A stretch of 64,000 bases of DNA from Thalassomonas viridans (GTDB lineage Bacteria; Pseudomonadota; Gammaproteobacteria; Enterobacterales; Alteromonadaceae): contig NZ_CP059733.1 of the NCBI RefSeq assembly GCF_000948985.2, positions 4,712,001-4,776,000 on the forward strand, in the 5' to 3' direction. How positions within the stretch are numbered: position 1 is the first letter of the stretch; the number at the start of each line of letters is the position of its first letter. Positions 28,681 to 36,935 of this stretch are shown here, piece by piece. A program made the translations under genes and the position numbers. The notes under the pieces are model-generated. The model searched no databases. It was not told where the DNA came from and was given only the letters and a program-made list of their open reading frames with translations.

Positions 28681-29416
28681 TATTCACTTCCTGCTGCCCG
28701 GCGGCTTCATTATGGGCTCCGGCACTGATGCCTGAGCTATCCATAGGCAGCAAGCGGCCATGATCGAGTTTCAGCTGGCGGTCCATACGGGCTGCCAGCC
28801 CCAGATCATGGGTAACAATAACAAAACTGGTATTAACGCTGGCATTTAATTCTTTCAGCAACTGAAAAATTTGCTCTGCAGTATCAAAGTCGAGGTTACC
28901 CGTAGGTTCATCCGCTAAAATCAGGGACGGCTCAGTCACCAGCGCCCGGGCAATAGCCACCCGCTGGCGCTCCCCCCCGGAAAGCTCTCCCGGACGGTGT
29001 TCACACCTGTGACCCAAACCGACTTTGGTCAGCATCTCTTTCGCCTTAACCCGGGCGCTTTTGGCATTGTCGCCGCGGATCAACAAAGGCATGGCGACAT
29101 TTTCCAATGCGGAAAACTCCATCATCAAATGGTGGAACTGGTAAATAAAACCGATATGGCGGTTGCGAAAAGCCGCCCTTTCCTTATCCGATAATTTATG
29201 GATATTGACATCATTGATAAACACCTCGCCGGCACTGGGCACATCCAGCGCACCGGCCAGATGCAAGAAGGTACTTTTACCACATCCCGAGCTGCCGACA
29301 ACCGCCAATAGCTCGCCTTGCTCAACCTCAAGGTCCAGGCCCTGCAAGACCTTAGTTTCTATCTGGCCTTGCTGGTAAGATTTTTTTAACTGGCGGCAAA
29401 CTAACACCTTATTCAT
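28673..29416 (-). CDS. lolD: Lipoprotein-releasing ABC ATPase LolD
   Basis: A 247-aa cytoplasmic ABC ATPase. Walker A is [10 protein letters not shown], the signature [16 protein letters not shown] and Walker [13 protein letters not shown], with the switch His in [10 protein letters not shown]; the LolD-type [20 protein letters not shown] lies between. It powers release of lipoproteins by LolCE. The start at 29416 (MNKVLV) is preferred over the longer frame to 29479, as that extension would cover lolC coding sequence; the chosen start leaves an 8-bp overlap. The C-terminus is slightly longer than in E. coli and hydrophilic. Confidence 0.95.
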   Translation of the reverse strand: MNKVLVCRQLKKSYQQGQIETKVLQGLDLEVEQGELLAVVGSSGCGKSTFLHLAGALDVPSAGEVFINDVNIHKLSDKERAAFRNRHIGFIYQFHHLMMEFSALENVAMPLLIRGDNAKSARVKAKEMLTKVGLGHRCEHRPGELSGGERQRVAIARALVTEPSLILADEPTGNLDFDTAEQIFQLLKELNASVNTSFVIVTHDLGLAARMDRQLKLDHGRLLPMDSSGISAGAHNEAAGQQEVNNV

Positions 29417-30647
29417 TTCGTAAAACCTCTGCCGGTTGCGTTTTAGATGCCCGGTAGGCGGGATACAGGGTCGCAACAAAACTCATCATTAACGCGGAAA
29501 ATACAATCACCGCCACATTCCAGGCTTCAAGCTGTATCGGTAACAACTGTGACGCATAACCCGGACCAAAAATATTAATACCGGTTACCGACATCAAGGT
29601 ATTGAGATTCAGGGTAAGCAATACCCCTAAAATGCTGCCCAATACCACGCCCCATAAACCGTTAACCATGCCCTGGGTGATAAAAATCTTGACGATTTCC
29701 CCCCTGGCCAGGCCCAGGGTCTGTAAAATGCCGATTTCCCCCTGCTTGTCGATCACCACCATCACCAGCGCCGAGACGATATTAAACGCGGCTACCGCAA
29801 CAATCAGGCTCAGCATCAGCCACATCATGTTTTTTTCCATGCTGACGGCGGCAAAGAGCGCCCCCTGACTTTCATTCCAGGTGGTAAAGGTATAACCCGA
29901 CAAATCCTGCTTCAGCTGCGGCGTAAGCTCACCGGCATAAAAAGCATCGTTAAGGTACAGCCTCAACTGGCTAATGCCATCCCCCTTGCGGCGCAGTAAC
30001 TTGGCGGCGGCCCGGCTCTGGATATAAACCACGGCATCGTCAATCTGCGAGCCGACATTAAACACCCCGGTCAGGGTGAAGGTTCTTTGCACCGGCACAC
30101 GCCCCATAGGGGTAAACACGGTTTTATTAGGGATCACCAGGCGAATTTTATCGCCGACACTGACATTTAATTTATGCGCCAGCGCCTGCCCCATAACCAG
30201 GGAATAAGGCATGCCGTCCAGGCTGGATAATTCACCCGCCACCATATGCTGGTTAATAATATGTCCGGTCTCATATTCAGGAATGATGCCCTGCAGCAAT
30301 ACCCCTTGCAGGGTCGAAGGCGACTGGATCAGCGCCTCGCTTTCGATCAGCGGCGTAACCGCCTTCACCCCGGAGTAAGCCAGCAATTTTTCCCTTTGCT
30401 GCTGCCAGTGTGGCATATTCGCCGGTTTCTCCTGTTCGGCAGACACCACAATATGGGGCACCAGGCCGAGAATTTTTTTCTTCAGCTCCCCTTCAAAGCC
30501 ATTCATCACAGACACAACCGTGATCAACGAGGCAACCCCCAGCAAAATCCCGGCAATGGAGAAAAAGGTAATAAAGGAGACGAACCCGGAACGGTTCTGG
30601 CTACGGCTGTAACGCAAGCCAATAAAAAAGCTAACCGGTTGAAACAT
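29409..30647 (-). CDS. lolC: Lipoprotein-releasing ABC permease LolC
   Basis: A 412-aa inner-membrane permease, first gene of lolCDE. TM1 is near FSIAGILLGVASLITVVSVMNGF, the periplasmic domain spans about residues 50-265, and three TMs follow from MLSLIVAVAAFNIVSALVMV. The C-terminal cytoplasmic stretch ends with [18 protein letters not shown], typical of MacB/LolCE proteins. LolC recruits the chaperone LolA through its periplasmic hook in E. coli; the hook region cannot be judged by eye here. An inverted repeat lies upstream between it and mnmH. Confidence 0.92.
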   Translation of the reverse strand: MFQPVSFFIGLRYSRSQNRSGFVSFITFFSIAGILLGVASLITVVSVMNGFEGELKKKILGLVPHIVVSAEQEKPANMPHWQQQREKLLAYSGVKAVTPLIESEALIQSPSTLQGVLLQGIIPEYETGHIINQHMVAGELSSLDGMPYSLVMGQALAHKLNVSVGDKIRLVIPNKTVFTPMGRVPVQRTFTLTGVFNVGSQIDDAVVYIQSRAAAKLLRRKGDGISQLRLYLNDAFYAGELTPQLKQDLSGYTFTTWNESQGALFAAVSMEKNMMWLMLSLIVAVAAFNIVSALVMVVIDKQGEIGILQTLGLARGEIVKIFITQGMVNGLWGVVLGSILGVLLTLNLNTLMSVTGINIFGPGYASQLLPIQLEAWNVAVIVFSALMMSFVATLYPAYRASKTQPAEVLRNE

Positions 30648-30736
30648 GCAATTGATACACTAAGTGTTTGATTATTATATTATATGACAATAAAGCTAAT
30701 AGATATCACAGATATCGAAAATATCATCGTCCTGCT

Positions 30737-30767
30737 CAGGCGCCTTAGCATACCACAAAGGCGCCTG
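30737..30767. terminator. Inverted repeat between mnmH and lolC, possible terminator
   Basis: A perfect 10-bp stem, CAGGCGCCTT against AAGGCGCCTG, with an 11-nt loop. There is no clear T-run on either side, so it may be a terminator without a canonical U-tract or a processing hairpin. It lies just after the mnmH stop at 30791 on the minus strand. Confidence 0.5.
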
Positions 30768-30790
30768 GTTTAAGTCATTAAAAAAGCACA

Positions 30791-31918
30791 TTAAAGTGCA
30801 TCTAAATATGTCCGGCACTCGGCGCTGTTGCCGCGAAAGACGATACGCTCCTTTTTCAAACCCAATTGGTAATCGTACATGGGATCATAATACTGCACCA
30901 TCAGCTCCCTGAGCACGTCCAAATAGCCGTTTAACTCACCCCGGTGCAGTCCCGAAGTGGCTTTTTCCAGCAAAGCGAGCAGGGCCTGGTATCTTTGCAT
31001 ACCCAGGCGTTTACGCACCTTAAACACTCCCTGATGGAAATACTCGCTAAAGGCCTGCCTGCCCGGCTCTTCGCCTTTCAGGGCAACAAAGTCCTGCACC
31101 ATTTTCACTATATACTCATTAAAGAGCTGTTCCAGGCGAAACTCGAAGCTTTCTTCCACCACCACCACGGGCGAGAGCAACATTTTTTCCCTGAGCTCAT
31201 GCGGCACATGGACACTGCCGATCACACGGCCTTCATCTTCCAGCAGGATGCGCTGCCCGGGAGCAAAATTCCGGCGGATATATTGCTGCGCCAGTTTATT
31301 TTCAAAAGTGATCTGGGTCGACTGGGGCCAGGCAAAACCGCCGAAACTGGATCCCCTGTGGCCGGCCGCCCCTTCCAGATCCAGGCTATCGCTACGGCTG
31401 GCGATAAAGTCGGTTTTATTACAGCCGGTTTTCCCGCCGAGGATCACTAAAGGATGACTGCTTAACTGAATAAGCTGATCCAGCAAATACTGCCTTAAGG
31501 CCTTATAACCCCCTTTCACCAAAGGATAGTGAACACCCGCTTCCTTTAAAAACGCCTGCACAGTGCGCGAGCGCAAACCGCCGCGAAAACAATACAGATA
31601 ACCCTGGGGATGCTGGCCGATAAACTCCTGCCAGGCCTGCTCCCGCCCGGCCCGGGTTTTTCCCGATACCAGCTGGTGCCCAAGGGTTATCGCTGCCTGC
31701 TGGCCCTGCTCCTTGTAGCAGGTGCCGACAGCAGCCCTTTCATCGTCCGTCATCAGGGGAATATTCACCGCCTGTTCAAAAGCGCCGCGGGCAAACTCCA
31801 CAGGAGCGCGTAAATCCAGTAAGGGCAAGTCAGAAGCAAATATCCTGTGGTAATCACAGGTATCGGGGCGAGCCTCTTCCGGGGCTTGATTTACCTTGGC
31901 TGTTACATCTAAGCTCAT
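30791..31918 (-). CDS. mnmH: tRNA 2-selenouridine synthase MnmH (SelU)
   Basis: A 375-aa enzyme that converts 2-thiouridine at the wobble position of some tRNAs to 2-selenouridine, using selenophosphate and a geranyl intermediate. The rhodanese domain carries LLDLRAPVEFARGAF and the active Cys110 in YCFRGGLRSR. A P-loop region follows, reading GGKTGCNKT at residues 161-169, where the usual Gly before Lys-Thr is Asn167; this deviates from the consensus Walker A. The length is near that of E. coli MnmH. Its start overlaps the selD stop by one base (TAATG), so selD and mnmH form an operon. Confidence 0.95.
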   Translation of the reverse strand: MSLDVTAKVNQAPEEARPDTCDYHRIFASDLPLLDLRAPVEFARGAFEQAVNIPLMTDDERAAVGTCYKEQGQQAAITLGHQLVSGKTRAGREQAWQEFIGQHPQGYLYCFRGGLRSRTVQAFLKEAGVHYPLVKGGYKALRQYLLDQLIQLSSHPLVILGGKTGCNKTDFIASRSDSLDLEGAAGHRGSSFGGFAWPQSTQITFENKLAQQYIRRNFAPGQRILLEDEGRVIGSVHVPHELREKMLLSPVVVVEESFEFRLEQLFNEYIVKMVQDFVALKGEEPGRQAFSEYFHQGVFKVRKRLGMQRYQALLALLEKATSGLHRGELNGYLDVLRELMVQYYDPMYDYQLGLKKERIVFRGNSAECRTYLDAL

Positions 31919-32949
31919 TAAACAACACTCACCACTGGACTTTGCTCCGCTACCATTTTCCCGATAGGCTCAAGCAACAAACCCAGCTTTTGCGCCAGGG
32001 ATTCAAATTCTTCCCGGGCAGCAGGTTTTACCGCCACCAGCAAACCGCCGCTGGTTTGCGGGTCGCACAAAATGGTTTGCTGCAGAGGCGTCAGCTCACT
32101 GACGTTATGGCCGAAACTTTGGAAATTGCGGCCGCAGCCTCCCGGGATACAGCCCAGGTCGATATAGTTTTCCACCTGCTCCAGCAAAGGCACTTTGGCA
32201 AAGTCCAGCTCGGCGGCCAGTCCGCTGCCCTGGCACATTTCCAGCAGATGTCCCAATAAGGCAAAGCCTGTCACATCCGTCATGGCGCTTACGCCTTCCA
32301 ATTCAGCAAAAGCCAGTCCCGGACTGTTAAGGGTTTTCATCACATCCGGGGCAATATCGGCATGCTCGGGCTGCAATTTGCCCTGTTTTTGCGCCGTGCT
32401 TAAAATGCCGACACCTAAAGGTTTGGTCAGATATAGCAGATCACCGGCCCCGGCATTGTTGTTGCGCTTAACCTTGTCGGTATCGATCAGCCCGGTCACC
32501 GCCAGGCCGAAAATCGGCTCAGGTGCATCGATAGAATGACCTCCTGCCAGCGGGATCCCGGCCTGTGCGCAGATCATACGTCCGCCGTCCAGTACCTTTT
32601 GCGCCACCTCGGGCGCCAGCTTATTGATGGGCCAGCCCAAAATCGCAATCGCCATCAAAGGCTTGCCCCCCATGGCATAAATATCACTGATGGCATTACA
32701 AGCGGCTATCTTGCCGAAATCCGTAGGATCATCAACTATCGGCATAAAAAAATCTGTGGTGGAAATCACCGCCTGGTTATTGCCGATATCATACACGGCA
32801 GCATCGTCTTTACTCTGGTTGCCCACCAGCAGAGCCGGCTGCTGTGGCAGGGACAAGGAAGACTTGAGGATATCATCTAAAACCGCCGGGGCAATTTTAC
32901 AGCCGCAACCGGCGCCATGGGAGTACTGGGTTAATTTTACTTGGCTCAC
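31918..32949 (-). CDS. selD: Selenophosphate synthase SelD
   Basis: A 343-aa selenide water dikinase, which makes selenophosphate from selenide and ATP. The active site is [12 protein letters not shown] near the N-terminus, where Cys (not Sec) occupies the catalytic position. Other motifs are [14 protein letters not shown] and the [13 protein letters not shown] region. The start is taken as GTG at 32949 ([12 protein letters not shown]), aligned with known SelD N-termini and preceded by AAAGGATT; the longer frame to 32988 adds an implausible MFQQLFF extension. The neighbouring mnmH is the consumer of selenophosphate; no selA or selB is in the window. Confidence 0.95.
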   Translation of the reverse strand: MSQVKLTQYSHGAGCGCKIAPAVLDDILKSSLSLPQQPALLVGNQSKDDAAVYDIGNNQAVISTTDFFMPIVDDPTDFGKIAACNAISDIYAMGGKPLMAIAILGWPINKLAPEVAQKVLDGGRMICAQAGIPLAGGHSIDAPEPIFGLAVTGLIDTDKVKRNNNAGAGDLLYLTKPLGVGILSTAQKQGKLQPEHADIAPDVMKTLNSPGLAFAELEGVSAMTDVTGFALLGHLLEMCQGSGLAAELDFAKVPLLEQVENYIDLGCIPGGCGRNFQSFGHNVSELTPLQQTILCDPQTSGGLLVAVKPAAREEFESLAQKLGLLLEPIGKMVAEQSPVVSVV

Positions 32950-33388
32950 GTTCAATCCTTTATTAATAAAAAAGAGCTGTTGAAACAACTGCTGAAAATG
33001 CTTTAGAAGCAGATTTACCGGCCTAATGTACCCGAATCCTATAAGAGATCCAGTAAAACAGGCCCCTGTTCACCAAAAGAAAAGGCAAGGGCGTGACTTT
33101 CACGGTTAACAACTGACAGTTAACCGGCTGAAGTGGCAGACATTTAATCGCCAAAAGAATATTTACGTCTGTTTTTCAAACAGTAACGACAGTATAAAAA
33201 ATGTCAACTATAGTAAATCTGGCATCCAGGAAAATAAAAAACCCGCAGTAAAGTGAAGGAAACGTTCAGTTTTGTGACCAAATTGTGATAACTCGGCCTT
33301 TGTTTTTCTCTAACATGCGTTATCACAGGCAGTGCTCAAAAGAATAAGCAGTAAAGCATTAACTAATTGACTAAAACCGGAGAATCAC
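32950..33388. other. Divergent regulatory region between selD and bufA
   Basis: About 440 bases without a gene, carrying the promoters of the divergent selD and bufferin operons. It includes an inverted repeat TGTGATAAC/GTTATCACA (33284-33327) and a nearby TTTTGTGACC that repeats part of the left arm. I see no clear sigma-70 promoter for bufA; known bufferin operons can be under ECF sigma factors, so a nonstandard promoter is possible. Confidence 0.45.
33284..33327 (+). promoter_or_regulatory. 9-bp inverted repeat upstream of bufA
   Basis: TGTGATAAC at 33284-33292 and its exact complement GTTATCACA at 33319-33327, separated by 26 bases, 62 bp before the bufA start. It could be an operator bound by a dimer or a leader hairpin; I do not recognise the regulator. 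Confidence 0.5.
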
Positions 33389-33856
33389 ATGAAAGCAAAC
33401 ACTAAAGCAAAGTTACAAGGCACAGCGGTTGCCCTGGCCGTTGCCGGCATGATGGGCTGCGCGCAAACCTCCAGCCAGGGCGGCTCTTCCTCATATTCTG
33501 CCAGCAACAGCGCAGAATTAGGCCATTGCTACGGCGTAAATAAATGCTCGGGCCATAATGACTGCAAAACCGCCCAAAACGCCTGTAAAGGCCAGGCATC
33601 CTGTAAAGGTCACGGTTTTGTCGCCATGCCCACCAAGTCCTGCGGCGATATCGGCGGCACGGTAAAAGATGACTGGCGCGGCAAAGTAACGACCGCAGAC
33701 ATGGCCCACTGCTACAACGTCAATGTTTGCGGCGGCCACAACGACTGTAAAACCGCCAACAACGCCTGTAAGGGCCAGGCATCCTGTAAAGGCCAAGGAT
33801 TCGTGAAAATGTCAGCCAAAGCCTGTAATGATGTAGGTGGCAAAGTTGGCAAATAA
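33389..33856 (+). CDS. bufA: Bufferin-type Cys-rich precursor with duplicated core (BufA2-like)
   Basis: A 155-aa exported Cys-rich peptide. The signal sequence (AVALAVAGMMGC) ends at Cys24 in a lipobox-like context. Two tandem cores follow with a period of 61 residues: Cys47, 53, 59, 66, 72, 85 and Cys108, 114, 120, 127, 133, 146. Each core has the pattern HCYxVNxCxGHNDCKTA, then NACKGQASCKGxGF. It matches the bufferin 2 type of ribosomally made copper-buffering peptides, in which a MNIO enzyme converts core Cys residues to thiooxazole groups. The next two genes encode such a MNIO enzyme and its partner. Usual family members have one core; this one has two. The copper link is from the family, not seen here. 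Confidence 0.85.
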   Translation: MKANTKAKLQGTAVALAVAGMMGCAQTSSQGGSSSYSASNSAELGHCYGVNKCSGHNDCKTAQNACKGQASCKGHGFVAMPTKSCGDIGGTVKDDWRGKVTTADMAHCYNVNVCGGHNDCKTANNACKGQASCKGQGFVKMSAKACNDVGGKVGK

Positions 33857-34775
33857 GGCAACAGCAGCAAGCGGGTTAACCCCCGCTTCTTCACCCCAAA
33901 AGCCGCAGGAATCCCGGCAAGCCACCCCGGAACATTTCCTGGGTTTTGGCCTGGGACTACGCACGGATCATTTCCAGGATGTCCTGGAACAAAAACCCGC
34001 CCTTGACTGGTTTGAGGTGGTCTCGGAAAACTTTATGGTGGACGGCGGCAAACCCAAGCATTATCTGCACGCCATACGCGAACATTATCCCATGGTGATG
34101 CACGGGGTTTCCATGTCTATCGGCTCCACCGAACCGCTGAATATGGACTATTTGCGCAAACTTAAAGTACTGGCCAATGAACTACAACCCGAGTGGCTGT
34201 CGGACCACCTGTGCTGGAGCACAAACAAGCAAGTCAACAGCCATGACCTGCTGCCTTTGCCCTATAACGAAGAGGCGCTGCAGCATGTGGCGGATCGCAT
34301 CTCCCGGGTGCAGGACTTTCTCGGCCGGCAGATCCTGATAGAAAATGTCTCCAGCTATATGACCTATAAAGACTCGGACATGACCGAATGGCAGTTTATC
34401 AACGAGGTGGTCAAACGCGCCGATTGCTTTATGTTGCTCGATATCAACAACATCTATGTCAGCGCCCGCAACCATAACTTTGCCCCATTGGATTACCTCA
34501 ACGGCATAGACACCGACAGGGTCAGGCAATTCCACCTGGCAGGACACACGGATTACGGCGATTATGTGATCGACACCCATGACCACGAGGTGGCCGATCC
34601 TGTCTGGGAGCTGTACCGCCGGGCATTACAGCGTTTTGGCTGGGTCAGCACCATGATAGAGCGCGATGACAATATCCCCCCTTTTGCCGAGCTCATGAAA
34701 GAGCTGGAAATTGCCCGCAATATTGCCACGCAAACCCTTAACCGCCAGACATTCGGCGGCAAGCAAAAGTTATAA
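33837..34775 (+). CDS. bufB: MNIO (DUF692) peptide-modifying enzyme BufB
   Basis: A 312-aa multinuclear non-heme iron-dependent oxidase (MNIO, DUF692) with a TIM-barrel fold. Metal-binding motifs visible include MHGVSMSIGS, LSDHLCW, LIENVSSY, LLDINNIYV and FHLAGHTDYGDYVIDTHDHE. In the bufferin pathway it oxidises Cys side chains of the precursor to 5-thiooxazoles. The start is a GTG at 33837 that lies inside the last 20 bases of bufA, giving translational coupling; the next Met is well inside the conserved domain, so a downstream start is unlikely. The first 30 residues are variable and Pro/Ala-rich. bufC follows after 2 bp. Confidence 0.92.
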   Translation: MAKLANKATAASGLTPASSPQKPQESRQATPEHFLGFGLGLRTDHFQDVLEQKPALDWFEVVSENFMVDGGKPKHYLHAIREHYPMVMHGVSMSIGSTEPLNMDYLRKLKVLANELQPEWLSDHLCWSTNKQVNSHDLLPLPYNEEALQHVADRISRVQDFLGRQILIENVSSYMTYKDSDMTEWQFINEVVKRADCFMLLDINNIYVSARNHNFAPLDYLNGIDTDRVRQFHLAGHTDYGDYVIDTHDHEVADPVWELYRRALQRFGWVSTMIERDDNIPPFAELMKELEIARNIATQTLNRQTFGGKQKL

Positions 34776-34777
34776 CC

Positions 34778-35563
34778 ATGGAAAAAACTTCTTTAGAAAA
34801 ACTGCAGCAGCAGATGATAGATTATTTGCTCTGCGACGATGAGGCCATTTGCAATAAAATTGTCAGCCAGGGGGCCATAGATAACCATACCCGGCTCGAT
34901 ATCTATAAAAATGCCTACCGGATGCGCCTCAAGGAAACCCTGGATACCGACCACGATATTCTCGGCCTGTACCTTGGTGACGAACTGTTCGAACAGATGG
35001 TTAACGGTTATATCGACCTCTATCCTTCCCGCTATACCAGTTTGCGCCAGTATGCCGATAATTTACCGGAATTTTTGGCGACACAACCCCCCTTTGCCGA
35101 TTTCCCTCTGCTGAGCGAACTTGCCCGTTTCGAGCGTTTATTACTGACGGCATTCGACGCCGCCGATGTCACCCGGTTTACCCTGGAAGACATCCAGGAC
35201 ATTGCCCATGAACAATGGCCGGGCCTGGTGTTTCATTTTCATCCCAGTGTCCAGCTTGCCCATATGCACTGGAACAGCGTCGAAAGCTGGCAGGCATTAA
35301 AAACCGGACAGGCCCCTGACCCCGCCAGAGAGCATAAAAGCTGCTGGCTGCTGTGGCGCAACCGGGACAGGCTTACGGAATTTCGCTCGATATCGGAAGA
35401 AGAAGCCAGTTTATTTCATATGATACTGGCAGGAGAAAACTTCAGCGCCTTGTGTGAATTTTTACTGCAAAACCATGACGGCAGCGAAAATGACAATGTC
35501 ACCACTGTGGCCCTGAACTATTTATCCGGCTGGATTGAACAGGGCTTACTTCGCAAGGTTTAG
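34778..35563 (+). CDS. bufC: DUF2063 partner protein BufC
   Basis: A 261-aa protein with an N-terminal DUF2063 domain (residues about 5-95: LEKLQQQMIDYLLCDD, YRMRLKETLDTDHDILGLYL, YIDLYPSRYTSLRQYA). DUF2063 proteins accompany MNIO enzymes and are thought to bind the precursor leader and present the core. The C-terminal half is less conserved and ends in a Trp/Leu-rich segment. It begins 2 bp after bufB and is the last gene of the operon. The stop codon lies within the first unit of a 14-bp tandem repeat. Confidence 0.9.
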   Translation: MEKTSLEKLQQQMIDYLLCDDEAICNKIVSQGAIDNHTRLDIYKNAYRMRLKETLDTDHDILGLYLGDELFEQMVNGYIDLYPSRYTSLRQYADNLPEFLATQPPFADFPLLSELARFERLLLTAFDAADVTRFTLEDIQDIAHEQWPGLVFHFHPSVQLAHMHWNSVESWQALKTGQAPDPAREHKSCWLLWRNRDRLTEFRSISEEEASLFHMILAGENFSALCEFLLQNHDGSENDNVTTVALNYLSGWIEQGLLRKV

Positions 35564-35605
35564 TTCGCAAGGTATAGCCCGCAAGACATAGTTCGCAAGA
35601 CATAA
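35550..35605 (+). repeat. Four 14-bp tandem repeats at the end of bufC
   Basis: Units TTCGCAAGGTTTAG, TTCGCAAGGTATAG, CCCGCAAGACATAG and TTCGCAAGACATAA follow without gaps. The first unit contains the bufC stop codon (TAG), and each later unit ends in TAG or TAA. Confidence 0.75.
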
Positions 35606-35673
35606 GCAGACAAACTATGACCGACGCGCAATTGATCATATAATGGCGGCAAAAGAAATCATCCGGAGTTATC

Positions 35674-35841
35674 ATGTCCCTGACCGCTGTGATCATTATA
35701 CTGCTTTGTCTTGGGGTTATTGTCAGCGGCATTTTGCTGCTGAAGCAATCTGCAAAAAAGTTCAACCTCACCGAACAGCAGTTAAAAGAAATCAAGGCCC
35801 GCAACCGCCAGCTGGAAAAAGAAGAGCAACAAGAAAAATAA
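35674..35841 (+). CDS. DUF2897 small membrane protein
   Basis: A 55-aa protein too short for most gene callers. It has one N-terminal TM segment (VIIILLCLGVIVSGILLL) followed by a charged helical tail with KFNLTEQQLKEIKARNRQL, the layout of the DUF2897 family found in Alteromonadales and Vibrionales. No function is known. A CGGAG ribosome site lies 6 nt upstream of ATG. It sits between bufC and the carbonic anhydrase; a palindrome follows its stop. Confidence 0.8.
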   Translation: MSLTAVIIILLCLGVIVSGILLLKQSAKKFNLTEQQLKEIKARNRQLEKEEQQEK

Positions 35842-35876
35842 CAGGTTTGACCAAGTTTTGCTTTACTTAAACAAGC

Positions 35877-35895
35877 CATGACATAAAATGTCATG
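35877..35895 (+). promoter_or_regulatory. Perfect 8-bp palindrome before the carbonic anhydrase gene
   Basis: CATGACAT-AAA-ATGTCATG lies 29 bp upstream of the carbonic anhydrase start and 35 bp after the DUF2897 stop, followed by AGATTTTT. It may be an operator for the carbonic anhydrase promoter or a weak terminator of the DUF2897 gene. Confidence 0.5.
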
Positions 35896-35924
35896 AGATT
35901 TTTAATTAAAGTAAAAGGCTTTTT

Positions 35925-36515
35925 ATGTCGTCCATAGACCATTTGTTTGATAATAATAAAAAGTGGGCCCAGGAGATAAAACAGCAACAACCTGATTTTT
36001 TCCAGCAATTGTCCCAGCAACAAACCCCAGATTATTTATGGATCGGCTGTTCCGATTCCCGGGTGCCCGCCAATGAATTATTGGGCATGAAACCGGGAGA
36101 GGTTTTCGTCCACCGTAATATCGCCAACCAGGTAATACATACAGACCTCAACTGTCTTTCCGTGATCCAGTACGCGGTTGAAGTGCTTAAAGTGAAACAT
36201 ATTATCGTGTGCGGCCATTACGGCTGCGGTGGGGTTCATGCTTCTGCCGACAACAACAGTTACGGTTTGATCGATAACTGGCTCAGGCATATTCAGGACG
36301 TTTACCGTTTCCACAAAGAACAGCTCGACGCAGAAACGGACCACGGCAAACGCATGAACCTGTTGTGCGAACTAAATGTAATCGAGCAGGTAAACAATGT
36401 CTGCAATACCACTATTTTGCGCAATGCCCGCGAGGCAGGCCAGAACATCACGGTTCATGGTTTTGTTTATAACCTTGCCGACGGCATTTTAAAAGACCTC
36501 AAAGTGTCGGTATAA
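35925..36515 (+). CDS. can: Beta-class carbonic anhydrase
   Basis: A 196-aa zinc enzyme that interconverts CO2 and bicarbonate in the cytoplasm. Zinc ligands are Cys42 and the catalytic Asp44-Arg46 pair in GCSDSRVP, then His98 and Cys101 in VCGHYGCGG. Other beta-class motifs are VHRNIANQV and VHGFVYNLADG. The length is slightly below that of E. coli Can. It is monocistronic, with a palindrome upstream and an inverted repeat after the stop. It probably supplies bicarbonate for biosynthetic carboxylations. Confidence 0.96.
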   Translation: MSSIDHLFDNNKKWAQEIKQQQPDFFQQLSQQQTPDYLWIGCSDSRVPANELLGMKPGEVFVHRNIANQVIHTDLNCLSVIQYAVEVLKVKHIIVCGHYGCGGVHASADNNSYGLIDNWLRHIQDVYRFHKEQLDAETDHGKRMNLLCELNVIEQVNNVCNTTILRNAREAGQNITVHGFVYNLADGILKDLKVSV

Positions 36516-36544
36516 GGGCTTCCCTTCCCCGGCAATCTTCCCGG

Positions 36545-36563
36545 TCAAAGATAAACAGGCCCT
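36545..36563 (+). repeat. Truncated end of the 162-bp palindromic repeat
   Basis: The sequence TCAAAGATAAACAGGCCCT matches the right-hand end of the repeat at 3987-4005 apart from the first two bases; the matching left end and the core are absent, so it is a remnant. Confidence 0.65.
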
Positions 36564-36564
36564 G

Positions 36565-36592
36565 ATGCCAGCCAGTTAAAACTGACTGGCAT
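36565..36592. terminator. Inverted repeat between convergent genes
   Basis: ATGCCAGCCAGTT pairs with AACTGACTGGCAT with one mismatch and a 2-nt loop. It lies between the convergent carbonic anhydrase gene and the 111-aa gene. There is no long T-run, so terminator strength is uncertain. Confidence 0.5.
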
Positions 36593-36599
36593 TCAAGTG

Positions 36600-36935
36600 C
36601 TAGTGTTGTTCATCCTCCCGGTTTTCATGACTTTCTTGTGCTTTTTCCTGTACTACAGCCTGTTTATTGTGGCTGTAGGCTTCCTGGTAGAGATCGTCAA
36701 TTCTCTGGTAATACTCCTTTGCCTGGCCTTTAAGCCAATAGCTCATATGGCGTATGCCTTCGCTGGTTTCCTCGCTGATGCACTCAGGCTCCTGGGCTAC
36801 GGCGGCGAAAGCGTCGCAGAGAAAGGCGCATTCCTGGTGGAACTGAGAAAAGTCGTCGGTCAGGTCGACAAGCGCCGACAGCTGGGCTTTCCTTCTGGCG
36901 GCTTCATTTTGCGGAGTTGAGGTGGATTCAGACAT
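36600..36935 (-). CDS. Small acidic helical protein of unknown function
   Basis: A 111-aa soluble, acidic protein, mostly helical. Visible features are LSALVDLTDDFSQFHQECAF, LCDAFAAVAQEPE and HMSYWLKGQAKEYYQRIDDL, with a Gln/Glu-rich tail. I do not recognise a family. The start at 36935 has a strong GCAGGAGGGC ribosome site and is preferred to the upstream Met at 36953. Its start overlaps the end of the 73-aa ORF at 36928 by 8 bases, suggesting a two-gene unit behind a hairpin leader. Confidence 0.7.
   Translation of the reverse strand: MSESTSTPQNEAARRKAQLSALVDLTDDFSQFHQECAFLCDAFAAVAQEPECISEETSEGIRHMSYWLKGQAKEYYQRIDDLYQEAYSHNKQAVVQEKAQESHENREDEQH

Noticed and set aside
31918-32988. Possible selenocysteine in SelD
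   Set aside because: The catalytic position is a normal Cys codon within an uninterrupted frame, so no in-frame UGA is involved.
35499-36023. 174-codon minus-strand frame across bufC end, DUF2897 and carbonic anhydrase start
   Set aside because: It is antisense to three supported genes and crosses a palindrome and tandem repeats; no ribosome site.
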